From: Xanthomonas sp. NCPPB 1128
Lineage (GTDB): Bacteria; Pseudomonadota; Gammaproteobacteria; Xanthomonadales; Xanthomonadaceae
Direction: 5' to 3'
Assembly (NCBI RefSeq): GCF_001043115.1
Contig: NZ_LFME01000005.1
Location: forward strand, 1-64,000
DNA length: 64,000 bases
This document shows, piece after piece, positions 23,392 through 32,827 of the stretch. Numbering within the stretch: the stretch's first letter is position 1; the number at the start of each line of letters is the position of its first letter. The notes under the pieces were generated by a model. The model had not been told where the DNA came from. It was given only the letters and a program-made list of their open reading frames with translations, and searched no databases. A program made the translations under genes and the position numbers.

Positions 23392-23410
23392 TCCGCTCCT
23401 CGCAGCACGT

Positions 23411-23486
<76 letters not shown>

Positions 23487-23532
23487 ACTTTTCGGACATA
23501 GGCCGTCCGCAAAGGCGACATCGTTACACAGC

Positions 23533-23608
23533 GTCCCCATCGTCTAGAGGCCTAGGACATCACCCTTTCACGGTGGCGACCGGGGTTCGAATCCCCGTGG
23601 GGACGCCA
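23533..23608 (+). tRNA. tRNA-Glu (anticodon TTC), copy 1
   Basis: A 76-nt tRNA beginning GTCCCCATCGTCTAGAGGCC with anticodon TTC in CACCCTTTCACGGTG and ending GGGGACGCCA with encoded CCA. It lies 46 nt after tRNA-Ala and is probably co-transcribed with it. Confidence 0.96.
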
Positions 23609-23672
23609 TTTTTCTCAGGAATTCCTCGCGCGCATCCGGGTTCGGCTCTGCCGAACATAGTGAGTGCGGGGT

Positions 23673-23701
23673 TTGTACATCGGAAGAAAGTCGGGTAAGA
23701 T
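23673..23701 (+). promoter_or_regulatory. Sigma-70-type promoter of the second tRNA-Ala/Glu unit
   Basis: TTGTAC and TAAGAT separated by 17 nt, ending 21 nt before the second tRNA-Ala. Only the -10 region and downstream sequence resemble the first promoter, so the second unit appears to have its own -35 element. Confidence 0.6.
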
Positions 23702-23722
23702 TCCGCTTCTGCCAGTACACGT

Positions 23723-23798
<76 letters not shown>

Positions 23799-23842
23799 AC
23801 TTTTCGGACATAGGCCGTCCGCAAAGCAACATCGTTATCCGC

Positions 23843-23918
23843 GTCCCCATCGTCTAGAGGCCTAGGACATCACCCTTTCACGGTGGCGACCGGGGTTCGA
23901 ATCCCCGTGGGGACGCCA
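23843..23918 (+). tRNA. tRNA-Glu (anticodon TTC), copy 2
   Basis: Identical by reading to the first tRNA-Glu gene, 310 nt downstream of it. The spacer from tRNA-Ala is 44 nt here against 46 nt in copy 1. It is followed within a few bases by an intrinsic terminator that ends the whole array. Confidence 0.96.
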
Positions 23919-23925
23919 TTCTTCG

Positions 23926-23956
23926 AAAACACCCGGCATTGCCGGGTGTTTTTTTA
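23926..23956 (+). terminator. Intrinsic terminator after the tRNA array
   Basis: Stem AAACACCCGGC/GCCGGGTGTTT with an ATT loop, followed by more T residues. It closes the duplicated tRNA transcript; no comparable terminator follows the first tRNA-Glu. Confidence 0.9.
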
Positions 23957-24077
23957 TGCGTGGTGTGCACGTTGGCGTTGTCCTCGCAGAGGATCGCCAC
24001 GCGTGTGCTGCAAGCGGGTGGACGGCCTGCCTCTTGGGCAGCGGTGCCTGCTCCTGCTTTCCCTGACTGCGTGCGTG

Positions 24078-24267
24078 AACCCCTCTCCCAAGGGGAGAGG
24101 GGCTTTGTTCCTTCTCCCTCCGGGAGAAGGTGCCCCGCAGGGGCGGATGAGGGTGCGGACGCTCATGGCATTCCAACCGTCGGGACATGCGCCTTGGCAT
24201 TTCGACGTTGCGTGGCTGCGCTCCGTACCCTCACCCCAACCCCTCTCCCGGAGGGAGAGGGGCTTTT
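24078..24267. repeat. Bipartite REP-like intergenic repeat, copy 2
   Basis: Contains CCCCTCTCCCAAGGGGAGAG, then the hairpin CTTCTCCCTCCGGGAGAAG with GGGCGGATGAGGGTGCG, and 70 nt later the inverted partner GTACCCTCACCCCAACCCC with CTCTCCCGGAGGGAGAG. These are the same half-units as at 7402-7529, in the opposite order. It fills the gap between the tRNA array and the leftward hydrolase gene. Confidence 0.7.
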
Positions 24268-24329
24268 GACTCCCTCTCCGTTCGGGACAGTGAGCTGGTG
24301 CTGCATGGGGGAGGGACAGTTGCGCCAGC

Positions 24330-26201
24330 TCAGCGCAGCAGCCGGCGGATCTGCAGGATCGCCTGCGGCGTGCATTGCACGCTGTGTCCGGAGACGATCA
24401 CCGTTTCCGATGCGGCGCCGGGCAGGTGGGCGCTCCAGTACGGCACGATGCCGTCGCTGGACTGCGCAAGCGGCACGCGCGGATCCTCCTGCCCGATGAT
24501 GGAGTTGTAGGTCACCTTTGGTGAGATCGGCAACTGCGCCGCGGCGAGGATGAAGGGATCCCGGTCGCTGAGGCTGTCGACGCTGTTGGGCAGTGCGCCG
24601 AGCATGTCCTTGCCGGCGATGTCCTTGAACTGATCGAGGACGCGCCGGGGCAGGCCGATCACGGTGCGGGCCAGTTCGCCAAGCGGGCCGGCGGCCTCCG
24701 GTGTGCCACGCTGTGGCGTGGCCAGGAAGATCGCCTCGGACACCTCCGGCATCGGCGCGAAATGCAGCATCGGTCCGAGCCTGGCCTGCATTGCCTGGCG
24801 GGCCTTGGGATCCAGGGCCGCATCGTCGAACAGGGTTCGCCACAACCGCTCGCCGTCGCTGGAGGACACCATCAGTCGCGCCAGCACGCCGCCCATGCTG
24901 TGCCCGATCAGCACCATGTCGTGTGCGGAGACGCTGCGACGCTGCGGATCGAACTGGTCCAGCGTCTGCTCCAGCGCGTTTCGCACTTGCAGATGGGTAT
25001 AGGGAATCGGCAGGTTGGTCGGGTAGTACACCAGCCAGATCTGGTAGCGCGCACGGACCTGCGGATCGCCGAGCAGGTCGTTGGCCAGGTTGACCCAGGC
25101 CTCCGGGCTGCTGGCCAGCCCGTGCAGCAGTACCAACACGCGCCGGTGCGGGTCGTAGGGCTGGGTCATGAACACCTGCGGCCGGTCGATGCCGTGCCCG
25201 AGGCCGAGCAGGGTGCGCAGCGATTGCGCGGCGAAGCCGGCGCGCGCCATCCACACGCCATAGCCGGCGCTGAAGTTGGCCGCCAACGGCACGTCGACAC
25301 CGCCCATCGCCACCCGCTCGCTGATCGAAGGATCGTGGACTTCCACATGCGCGCTGTGGCTGGCCAATACCTCTTCGCGGGTGCGGCCGTCGAAGCGCAG
25401 CAACACTGTGAGGTTGGGCGTGGGCATGTCGCTGTAGGTGGGCGCGGCTTCGGTACCGCCGATGGCGTCCGCCGTCGGCTGCGGCAGGATCGCAACCATT
25501 TCCGCGCCGAATCCGTCGCGCCGATACACGCTGCGCAACCCGTCGAAGCGCAGGCCGCTGGCCGCCAGCATCGCCTCGGGCATCGGCATGTCCTGCAGGC
25601 TGCCCATGCCGTTGGCATCCAGCGTCACCGTCCAGTCGGCCAGGGTGGCGATGGGCGCATCGGCATCGTGGGTGGTGGGCGGATGCCGCCGGTAGCGCGC
25701 GAACAGAGCGGTCACCGCCTGCTGCACGGCGTAGTTGTAGTAGTCGCGCACCTGGGTCTGGCGTTCTTCGAAGGCGCGTTCGCTGGGCGTGCGTCCGCTG
25801 AAGAACAGGTAGGCGTAGGCATAGCGCGCGGTCTGCAGCCAGCCGGCCAGGGTGGCATCGCTGTCCGCTTGTCGTCTGGCAGCGCCTTGCGCGGCCAGCA
25901 GCGACAGCTCCGCCGCCGTCGCCAGGGCGCGTTCCTGGTCCATGTCGGCAGTGCCGAGCAACCGGTCGAGGCACGGCGGCACCGTCGCCGTACAGCGTGC
26001 CGCGTCCAGGCCGGCGACGTTCAGCGTCTGCAGCGCGGCGTCGCTGAGGCGCGCGGCGCTCAGCGCGTCGCCGCGCTTGGCCTGGATGTAGCGCGCCGCA
26101 TCCACCCGCTGCAGGGTGACGCTGGCGCAGCCGCTCGCGCACAGCGCCAGGCCAAGCGCGACGCAGGCCAGCGCCACGCGGTGCCTGCGCTGCCGCCTCA
26201 T
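24330..26201 (-). CDS. Lipoprotein alpha/beta-hydrolase of the efflux operon
   Basis: A 623-residue predicted lipoprotein: basic N-terminus, hydrophobic stretch and lipobox LCASGC (C25). The hydrolase domain is C-terminal, with VLVLLHGLASSPEAW and the nucleophile elbow LIGHSMGG near residue 432; the last catalytic residue is probably His in VIVSGHSVQCTP. The N-terminal 300 residues are unlike known lipases. It is the last gene of the RND operon and overlaps the pump gene by 4 nt, so it may act on a pump substrate or on envelope lipid. I chose the ATG at MRRQRR; the longer frame upstream reads antisense-like sequence inside the pump gene. Confidence 0.82.
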   Translation of the reverse strand: MRRQRRHRVALACVALGLALCASGCASVTLQRVDAARYIQAKRGDALSAARLSDAALQTLNVAGLDAARCTATVPPCLDRLLGTADMDQERALATAAELSLLAAQGAARRQADSDATLAGWLQTARYAYAYLFFSGRTPSERAFEERQTQVRDYYNYAVQQAVTALFARYRRHPPTTHDADAPIATLADWTVTLDANGMGSLQDMPMPEAMLAASGLRFDGLRSVYRRDGFGAEMVAILPQPTADAIGGTEAAPTYSDMPTPNLTVLLRFDGRTREEVLASHSAHVEVHDPSISERVAMGGVDVPLAANFSAGYGVWMARAGFAAQSLRTLLGLGHGIDRPQVFMTQPYDPHRRVLVLLHGLASSPEAWVNLANDLLGDPQVRARYQIWLVYYPTNLPIPYTHLQVRNALEQTLDQFDPQRRSVSAHDMVLIGHSMGGVLARLMVSSSDGERLWRTLFDDAALDPKARQAMQARLGPMLHFAPMPEVSEAIFLATPQRGTPEAAGPLGELARTVIGLPRRVLDQFKDIAGKDMLGALPNSVDSLSDRDPFILAAAQLPISPKVTYNSIIGQEDPRVPLAQSSDGIVPYWSAHLPGAASETVIVSGHSVQCTPQAILQIRRLLR

Positions 26202-29200
26202 GCCGCAGCCTTCGCCGGCATGTCGGCGCGGCGCGCGAACAGCAGGTCGTACAGCACCGGGATCACCCCCAGCGTCACCAGCGTGCCCAGGGCCAGGCCG
26301 CCGATCATGGTGATGGCCATGCCGGTCCACAGCGGGCCGGCGAACAGCATCAGCGGGATCAGGCCGACGATGCAGGTCAGCTTGGTCATCACGATCGGGC
26401 GCAGGCGCTTGACCGCGGCGGCGATCACCGCTTCGTGCCGGTCCAGGCCATCGGCCAGTTCGGCCTCGATCCGCTCCAGCAGCAGTACCGCGTTGTTGAC
26501 GATGATCCCGGCCAGCGCGAGCAGGCCGAAGGTGGCCATGAAGCCGAACGGATAGCCGGTGACCAGCAGGGCGAGGGTGGCGCCGATCAGCACGAACGGA
26601 ATGCTGGCGACCACGATGAACAGCTTCCGGAACGAATTGAATTGCCACACGAACAGCAGCAGGATCGCGCCCAGCGCATGCGGCATGTACTGCAGCAGCG
26701 CCTGGTTGGCTTCGGCGGCGTCCTCCAGTTCGCCGCCCATCTCGATGCGGTAGCCCGGCGGCAGGCGCAGCGCCGCCACCTTGTCGGCCAGCGCGTCCAC
26801 TACCTGGTCGGTGGTCAGGTCCGGGTTGCGGCCGGTGATGGTGATGGCGCGGCTCAGGTTGCGGCGCTGGATCGTCGAGGGCTCGGAGCTCAGTTGGATG
26901 TCGGCGATCGCCGACAGCGGCAGCGGTGCGGCGCCTGACGAGGGATAGATCGGCGTGTTGCCGGGATTGCCGCCGCGCGCACGCGGGTCACTGTCGCCGC
27001 GCAGCACGATCGGCACATTGCTGCCGTCGTCGTGGATCACCGAGGCGTCCACGCCGCCGTAGCGCAGTTGCAGCGCCTGGGCGATGTCCTCGCTGGCGAT
27101 GCCGGCGCGGCGCGCCTTGGCCTGGTCCACCTGCACCACGTAGCGTGGGATGCGGCTGTCCCAGTCGTCGCTGACGTCCAGCGTGCCGGGCAGGGCGCGC
27201 AAGGCGTCGGCGATGCCGGCGGCGAGGCGGCGCAACTGCGCCTCGTCCGGGCCGATCACCCGGTAGATCGCCACGCCAGATTCGGTCGAGCCCAGCGAAA
27301 AGCGCTTGGGCTCGGCGCGCACCGCCGGATAGGCCTGGCGCAGGTGGGTGCGCACGTTGGCGATCAGCGCGTCGATGTCGCTGCCCGGCTGCACGCTGAC
27401 GGTGAAGTAGGCGATGTTGGCCGCCGGCAGCGGCGGGTTCAGTCCGAGCACGATGCGCGGGCCGCCGTCGGCGACGTAGCCGATGCTGTCGACGATCTGC
27501 GGGTTCTGGCGGCGGTCGGCCAGCCACTGGCTGATCGACTGCACGGTGCGCAGAGTCTCGCGCGCATCGCTGCCCGGTTGCAGGGTCACCGGCATCTGGA
27601 ACTGCAGGCGGTCGGACTTGGGCAGGAAGCTGTAGGGCACCGAGACCAGCACGGTCACCGCCAGAGCCAGCAGGGCGAGCATGCTGCCCAGGAACAGCGC
27701 CTTGTGCGCCAGCAACGCCTCGATCGCGCGCCGGTACAGGCGATACGGTTTGGACGTGTAGCTCTCGCCGTGGCCATCGGCGGGCGCGGCATGCGCGCGG
27801 GCGAAGTACATGCACAGCAGCGGGGTGATGGTGATGCTGAGCAGCCAGGAGCCGAGCAGGGTCACCGCCAGCACGATCGCCAGCGAGCGCATGTATTCGT
27901 TGGTACTGGTCTGGCCGAAGAAGAACGGCGAGAACGCCAGCACGATCACCAGTGAGGACGTCAGCAGCGGGATCGCCAGGCTGCGGCCGGCCGCCTCGCA
28001 GGCGGCGCGGCGTTCCTCGCCTGCGGCCAGGCGCCGCTCGATGTCCTCGGCGATGACGATGCCGTTGTCCACCAGCAGGCCCAGCGTCAGGATGATCGCG
28101 GCGATGGACACGGTCTGCAGTTCCACGTTCAGCGCCCGCATCGCGATCAGCGCGCCGAGGATGGTCAGCGGCACGATCGCGCCGACGATCAGGCCGGTGC
28201 GCCAGCCGAGAAACAGCATCACCACCGCCATCACAATGACGATGGTTTCGCCCATGACGTGGTGCATCTTGCCCATCTCGCGCTCGACCACGTCGGCCTG
28301 GAAGGTGACCACGTGCTGCGCGAAGCCCACCGGCAGCGCCTTGGCGGTCTCGCCCAGGGTGCGCCGCAGTGCCTTGCCGACCTCGGCGACGTTGTTGCCC
28401 GGCGCCATCGACACCGCCACCACCACCGCCGGCTGGCCCTGGTAGATCGCGCCGGCCTCCGGCGGATCCGCCGGCGTCAGCTCGATGCGCGCCAGTTGCG
28501 CCAGCGGGAGTTGCCGCGGGCCGTCGGTGCCCTGTGTGGCGATCGGGGCATTGCGCAGCTCGTCGAGGTCGTGCACTTCGCCGGAGGTGGTCACCGTCAT
28601 CGCCATGCCCGATGCCGCGACCAGGCCGCCGCCGGCGACCACGTTCTGCGCGCGCAGTTGCTGCGCGACCGCGGCCGGGGTGAGACCAGCCTCGCCCAGT
28701 TTGGTGCGGTCGAAGGCGACATAGACGCGCTCGTCCTGCAGGCCGTGGAAGGTGACCCGCTCGACGCCCGGCACGGCGTACAACTGCGCGCGCATCTGCC
28801 GCAGCGGCCCGAGCATCTCGGCGGTGTTGAAGCCGGGCGCGGTGACCGCGATCGAGGCGATGGCGACGCGGCCGAAGTCGTCGTCCACCAGCGGCCCCTG
28901 GGTGCCCGTGGGCAGCTCGGCGCCGGCCTCGGCCGCCTTGCTGCGCACACGCTGCCACAGCGCCGGCAGATCCTTGACGCTGTCCTGCGCAGTGACCTGC
29001 ACGATGGCGCTGCCGGGATGGATGGTGGTGACGATCTTTTTCAGGCCGCTGACCTCGCGCAGCCGTTCCTCCAGCGGGCGCGCGAGCAGGTTCTCCACGC
29101 GTTCGCTGGGCATGCCGGGGAAACCGACCTGCACGATCGCATCGCGCACGGTCACGCTGGGCTCCTCCTGCGAGGGAAAGCCGAGGAAGGTGACGATGCC

Positions 29201-29272
29201 GCCGATCAGGATCAGGGCGGCGCTGAACAGCGCCAGGCGGCTGGACTGCAGGGTGGCGCGGGTCAGGTTCAT
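26198..29272 (-). CDS. RND-family efflux pump, inner-membrane permease
   Basis: A 1024-residue resistance-nodulation-division transporter, the usual length for AcrB/MexB-like proteins. The first helix (LALFSAALILIGGIVTFLGF) is followed by a large periplasmic loop. The fourth-helix proton-relay region is LGLLVDNGIVIAED, and the second half repeats the layout (LLALAGIIVNNAVLLLERIE). The tripartite partners (adaptor and outer-membrane factor) are in the same operon. The substrate is not evident. ATGA overlaps on both sides indicate tight translational coupling. Confidence 0.9.
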   Translation of the reverse strand: MNLTRATLQSSRLALFSAALILIGGIVTFLGFPSQEEPSVTVRDAIVQVGFPGMPSERVENLLARPLEERLREVSGLKKIVTTIHPGSAIVQVTAQDSVKDLPALWQRVRSKAAEAGAELPTGTQGPLVDDDFGRVAIASIAVTAPGFNTAEMLGPLRQMRAQLYAVPGVERVTFHGLQDERVYVAFDRTKLGEAGLTPAAVAQQLRAQNVVAGGGLVAASGMAMTVTTSGEVHDLDELRNAPIATQGTDGPRQLPLAQLARIELTPADPPEAGAIYQGQPAVVVAVSMAPGNNVAEVGKALRRTLGETAKALPVGFAQHVVTFQADVVEREMGKMHHVMGETIVIVMAVVMLFLGWRTGLIVGAIVPLTILGALIAMRALNVELQTVSIAAIILTLGLLVDNGIVIAEDIERRLAAGEERRAACEAAGRSLAIPLLTSSLVIVLAFSPFFFGQTSTNEYMRSLAIVLAVTLLGSWLLSITITPLLCMYFARAHAAPADGHGESYTSKPYRLYRRAIEALLAHKALFLGSMLALLALAVTVLVSVPYSFLPKSDRLQFQMPVTLQPGSDARETLRTVQSISQWLADRRQNPQIVDSIGYVADGGPRIVLGLNPPLPAANIAYFTVSVQPGSDIDALIANVRTHLRQAYPAVRAEPKRFSLGSTESGVAIYRVIGPDEAQLRRLAAGIADALRALPGTLDVSDDWDSRIPRYVVQVDQAKARRAGIASEDIAQALQLRYGGVDASVIHDDGSNVPIVLRGDSDPRARGGNPGNTPIYPSSGAAPLPLSAIADIQLSSEPSTIQRRNLSRAITITGRNPDLTTDQVVDALADKVAALRLPPGYRIEMGGELEDAAEANQALLQYMPHALGAILLLFVWQFNSFRKLFIVVASIPFVLIGATLALLVTGYPFGFMATFGLLALAGIIVNNAVLLLERIEAELADGLDRHEAVIAAAVKRLRPIVMTKLTCIVGLIPLMLFAGPLWTGMAITMIGGLALGTLVTLGVIPVLYDLLFARRADMPAKAAA

Positions 29273-30387
29273 GGCGAGACGGTGCCGAGGCGGGTGGTGG
29301 GACGGAACGGCACGACGTGCTGGCCGTCGTGGAGGAAGGCGGCGCCGGCGGCGACGATGCGTTCGCCGGGGGCCAGGCCGCGCACGATCTGCACGCGGTC
29401 GCCATCGCTGCGGCCGGTGCCGACCTTGCGGCGGCGCACACTGCCGTTGTCCTGGCGGTACACGAACACCATGGTCTGGCCATCGGCCATGCTCGGAATC
29501 AGCGCGCTCAGCGGCACGCTCGTTGCTTGACTGGCGTCGCTATCGGGCAGGGCCAGCAGCAGCGATTCGCCGCTGCGCGGTTGTGTCGCATCGGTGCCGG
29601 TGCTGTCGAAAAGCGCCTGCACCGTGGCGCCGCCGTCCACACGTTCGGAGACGCTGCGCAGGCGCAGCGGCAGGGCCTGTTGCGGCGCGCTGCTGCGGTA
29701 GGCAAGGACGCGCTGGCCGGGTTGCAGCGCCGCCGCGCGATCGGCCGGCAGTGTCGCCAGCACCTGCGCGCGATCGGCGCCGTCCACTTGCAGCACCGGC
29801 TGGCCGGCGCTGACCAAGGTATCGGGCTGCTGCAGCCGCGCCACCACGCTGCCGTCGAACGGGGCGCGCAGTTCGGACTGGCGCACCGCGCGGCGTGCCA
29901 GCGCCAGGTCCGATTGCGCGCTGCGGACCCGCGCCTGCGCTGCGGCGAAGGCGCTCTTGGCGGCGGTCAGGGTTGCCGCCGAGGCGGCGCCGTCGTCGAA
30001 CATGGCCTGTTGCTGGGCGAGCTGGGTCTGTTGCTGCTGCAGATCGGCCGCGGCGATGCCGACGCCGGCCTCGGCCTGCTGTAGGCGCAGGCTGTTCGGT
30101 TCCGGATCAAGGCGCGCCAGTACCTGGCCGGCGCGCACGTGGTCGCCCACGTCCACACTGATGGCGGCGATGCGGCCGCCACCCTCGAAGCCGAGGTCGG
30201 CGCGTTGTTGCTGGCGCACCTGCGCGAGGTAGCGGGTGCTGTCGCGCGCGGTATCGCGGCCGACGGTTTCCAGCTTGACCGCGCGCGGCGCGTCGGCGGT
30301 CGGTGCGGCCTCGCGGGCGCAGCCGGACAGCGCCAGCGCGGCCAGTGGCAGGCACAGCGTGAGAAGCAGGGTGGGGCGCAGGGTCAT
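29269..30387 (-). CDS. RND efflux periplasmic adaptor (membrane fusion protein)
   Basis: A 372-residue HlyD/AcrA-type adaptor anchored as a lipoprotein (lipobox LSGC, C23). The biotinyl-lipoyl-like motif GFEGGGRIAAISVDVGDHV leads into a Gln/Ala-rich coiled-coil hairpin (about residues 100-165), then LRAPFDGSVVARL and beta-barrel domains. It bridges the permease and the outer-membrane factor. Its stop overlaps the permease start by 4 nt. Confidence 0.9.
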   Translation of the reverse strand: MTLRPTLLLTLCLPLAALALSGCAREAAPTADAPRAVKLETVGRDTARDSTRYLAQVRQQQRADLGFEGGGRIAAISVDVGDHVRAGQVLARLDPEPNSLRLQQAEAGVGIAAADLQQQQTQLAQQQAMFDDGAASAATLTAAKSAFAAAQARVRSAQSDLALARRAVRQSELRAPFDGSVVARLQQPDTLVSAGQPVLQVDGADRAQVLATLPADRAAALQPGQRVLAYRSSAPQQALPLRLRSVSERVDGGATVQALFDSTGTDATQPRSGESLLLALPDSDASQATSVPLSALIPSMADGQTMVFVYRQDNGSVRRRKVGTGRSDGDRVQIVRGLAPGERIVAAGAAFLHDGQHVVPFRPTTRLGTVSP

Positions 30388-30410
30388 GGTCGGCGGTGTC
30401 CCGGAAGCGA

Positions 30411-31229
30411 TCAGAATGTGTAGGTGACGGTGGCGCCGCCGCCGGCAGCGGCGCGGCGACGCACCACCGGGCTGCCGTCGGCGGGGCCGACGTAGCGGGT
30501 GGCGTTGAGTAGCAGTGAGGCGGTCCAGTGCGGCGACAAGGTGTGGTCCCATTCGGCGCCGGCCGTGTAGGCGTACACGCCGGCATCGGCGCGGTGCGGT
30601 TGCAAGCCGCTGGTCGCGCTCTGCGTATCGGTGACGCCGAAGTAGGCCTGGTTGAAGCGGCGGTCGCCGACGTGCGCATCCAGGTCCAAGGTCACGTTGT
30701 CGGCCGCGGCCTGCAGCAGGGTGAAGCGCGCTCCGGCGCGGTAGCGGTTGCGGCGCGCGCCGTCCTTCAGCGTGAACTCCGCCTCGGCATCCAGCGCCAG
30801 GTACGGGGTGAGCTGCTGCATGACCAGGCTGCGCGCGGTGATCGCGCCGGGCACGTCGCCCATGCCGGCCAGGCGCTTGGAGCCGGGGCGCCAGCTGCTG
30901 TCGCGCTGCAGGCGGCCCAGGTCGTAGCCGAACGACTGGCTGGCGGAGAAGCCGTGCGCATTCTGGAACTGCACGCCGGCGCCGCGCACCGTGTCCGCGA
31001 ACAGGATGCCGCGCTGCACCGAGAACACCGTCACCGCCTGCACGCGATCGTCGGCGGAACCGGCATAGCGCGGGGTCAGCATGGCGCCGGCGCCCACGTT
31101 CAATTGGGTGCGGTCGCCGAACAGGCCGGCGCTGGGTGCCGGGTCGGGGTCTGCGGCATGTGCGGCCGGCGGCAGCGCCAGCACCGCCACGGTCAGCGTT
31201 GGCGAGAGAATGGAAAGCACATGTTTCAT
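30411..31229 (-). CDS. MipA/OmpV family outer-membrane protein
   Basis: A 272-residue precursor with a clear signal peptide ending PPAAHAAD. The mature part alternates polar and non-polar residues as in a beta-barrel and ends in F (VTYTF), the outer-membrane signature. GAGAMLTPRYAGSADDRVQA is typical of MipA/OmpV. E. coli MipA scaffolds murein hydrolases; others affect antibiotic uptake. It is embedded in the pump operon between the outer-membrane factor and the adaptor, an uncommon position suggesting a linked envelope role. Confidence 0.85.
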   Translation of the reverse strand: MKHVLSILSPTLTVAVLALPPAAHAADPDPAPSAGLFGDRTQLNVGAGAMLTPRYAGSADDRVQAVTVFSVQRGILFADTVRGAGVQFQNAHGFSASQSFGYDLGRLQRDSSWRPGSKRLAGMGDVPGAITARSLVMQQLTPYLALDAEAEFTLKDGARRNRYRAGARFTLLQAAADNVTLDLDAHVGDRRFNQAYFGVTDTQSATSGLQPHRADAGVYAYTAGAEWDHTLSPHWTASLLLNATRYVGPADGSPVVRRRAAAGGGATVTYTF

Positions 31230-31257
31230 CGGGGCAACCTCGTGCGGGGGGAAAAGG

Positions 31258-32718
31258 TCAGGGCGCGTGCGGCAGCGGCACGCCGTAGAACGCGCGGAAC
31301 AGCGCGATGCGATCGAGCAGCAGGTCCTGGCGCGCCTGCAGGTGCGCCAGCTCGGCCTGGGCGGCCTGGATGTCGCCGGCCAGCAGCTCGGGGCGGTCCT
31401 GCAGGCCTTGCACCACGCGCTGCTGCAGGCGCGCCACGCGCTGGCGCTCGCGTTCGAGGTTGGTGCGCTCGCCGCGCGCGCGCTGCTGCAGTGCCGTCAA
31501 CGCATCCAGTGCATCGGCGACTTCGCGGAACGCCACTTCCACGGTCTTCTCGTAGTCGGCCACCGCGCTGTCCTTGCGCAGCTGTGCGATGTCCAGGTTG
31601 GCGCGGTTGCGGCCGCCGTCGAACAGCGGCAGCAGCAACTGCGGCATGAAGCTCCAGGTGCGGCTGCCGGGCATGAACAGTCCGTTCAATGCCTCGCTGG
31701 CGGTGCCCAGCGAGGTGCTCAGGCGGATCGACGGGAAGAACGCGGCGCGCGCGGCGCCGATGTCGGCATTGCGCGCGCGTAGTTCGGCCTCGGCCTGGCG
31801 CACGTCCGGGCGCTGCAGCAGCACCTGCGAGTCGAGGTCGTGCCAGGCGCGGGCGTCTTCCTGCTCGGCGCCGGGCAGCAGGTCCTGCACGGTGCCGGCG
31901 CCGTCCGGCATGGCGTAGCCGGCGAGCAGTTGCAGGGCGCGGCGAGCGGCGGCGTGGTCGCTGGCGGCCTGCTGCGCGCGCGCCTGCGCCTGGTCGTCGT
32001 CGTGGCGCTGGCGGTCCAGCGCATCGCGGGAAATCAGCCCGACCGACAGCTGGCGCGTGGCGACCGCCAGCAGCGCGGCACTGCGTTCGGCGATGGTCTG
32101 CGCCTGTTGCTGGCTCTGCAGGGCGGCGCGCTCCAGCGTATAGGCGCGCAGGACCTCGGCGACCAGCGCACCGCGCGCCGCCTGTCGACCATCCTCGGAC
32201 GCCAGGTAGCGCTGCTGCGCCGCCGCCGACAGCGACGCCAGCTTGCCGAACAGGTCCAGTTCGAAGCCGTCCACGCCGACCGCGACGGTGCTCAGCTTCT
32301 GGCCGTAGCGCGCCTGCGTGGCCGCGTCGTCGTAGCTGCGGCGCGTACCCTGGGCATCGAGGCCGAGCTGCGGCAGTTGCTGCGCGCGTTCGATGCGGTA
32401 CTGGGCGCGGGCCTGCTGCACGGTCAGCACGGCATTGCGGAAGTCCGGGTCGTGGGACAGCGCTTGGGTGACGAGTGGGGTCAGGTCGTGTTGCGGCGAG
32501 AACGCCTGCACGAACTGCTGTTCCTGCTCGGTGAGCGTAGTGTCGTTGCGGTTCGGGGCGGCAGCCTCGGTCGCAGTGGCCGCGCCCAGCGTGGGTGGCA
32601 GGGCCGCTTGCGGGCGCTGGTAGAGCGGTGCCAGGGAGCAGCCACCCAGGGCGAGCGCAAGCAGGCAGAGCAGGGCGCGGGTGCGACACGGGCGAAGCAG
32701 CAGGGACGGTAGAATCAT
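31258..32718 (-). CDS. TolC/NodT-family outer-membrane efflux lipoprotein
   Basis: A 486-residue outer-membrane factor with lipobox LALGGC (C27) and the internal duplication of long heptad-rich helices expected of TolC-like channels. AFFPSIRLSTSLGTASEALN and LFDGGRNRANLDIAQ are NodT-like signatures. It is the first gene of the leftward operon and diverges from the OmpR-type regulator across about 110 nt. I chose the ATG of MILPSLLL; a longer frame has no signal sequence. Confidence 0.9.
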   Translation of the reverse strand: MILPSLLLRPCRTRALLCLLALALGGCSLAPLYQRPQAALPPTLGAATATEAAAPNRNDTTLTEQEQQFVQAFSPQHDLTPLVTQALSHDPDFRNAVLTVQQARAQYRIERAQQLPQLGLDAQGTRRSYDDAATQARYGQKLSTVAVGVDGFELDLFGKLASLSAAAQQRYLASEDGRQAARGALVAEVLRAYTLERAALQSQQQAQTIAERSAALLAVATRQLSVGLISRDALDRQRHDDDQAQARAQQAASDHAAARRALQLLAGYAMPDGAGTVQDLLPGAEQEDARAWHDLDSQVLLQRPDVRQAEAELRARNADIGAARAAFFPSIRLSTSLGTASEALNGLFMPGSRTWSFMPQLLLPLFDGGRNRANLDIAQLRKDSAVADYEKTVEVAFREVADALDALTALQQRARGERTNLERERQRVARLQQRVVQGLQDRPELLAGDIQAAQAELAHLQARQDLLLDRIALFRAFYGVPLPHAP

Positions 32719-32827
32719 GGCGGCGGTCGGGTGATCGAACTCGACTGCCAGCATCGGCGGGCATGTTCAAGCCGCCTTCTAGGAATCTTCAAGATTCCAT
32801 CAAGACGCGAAATACAGGCACCAGGCA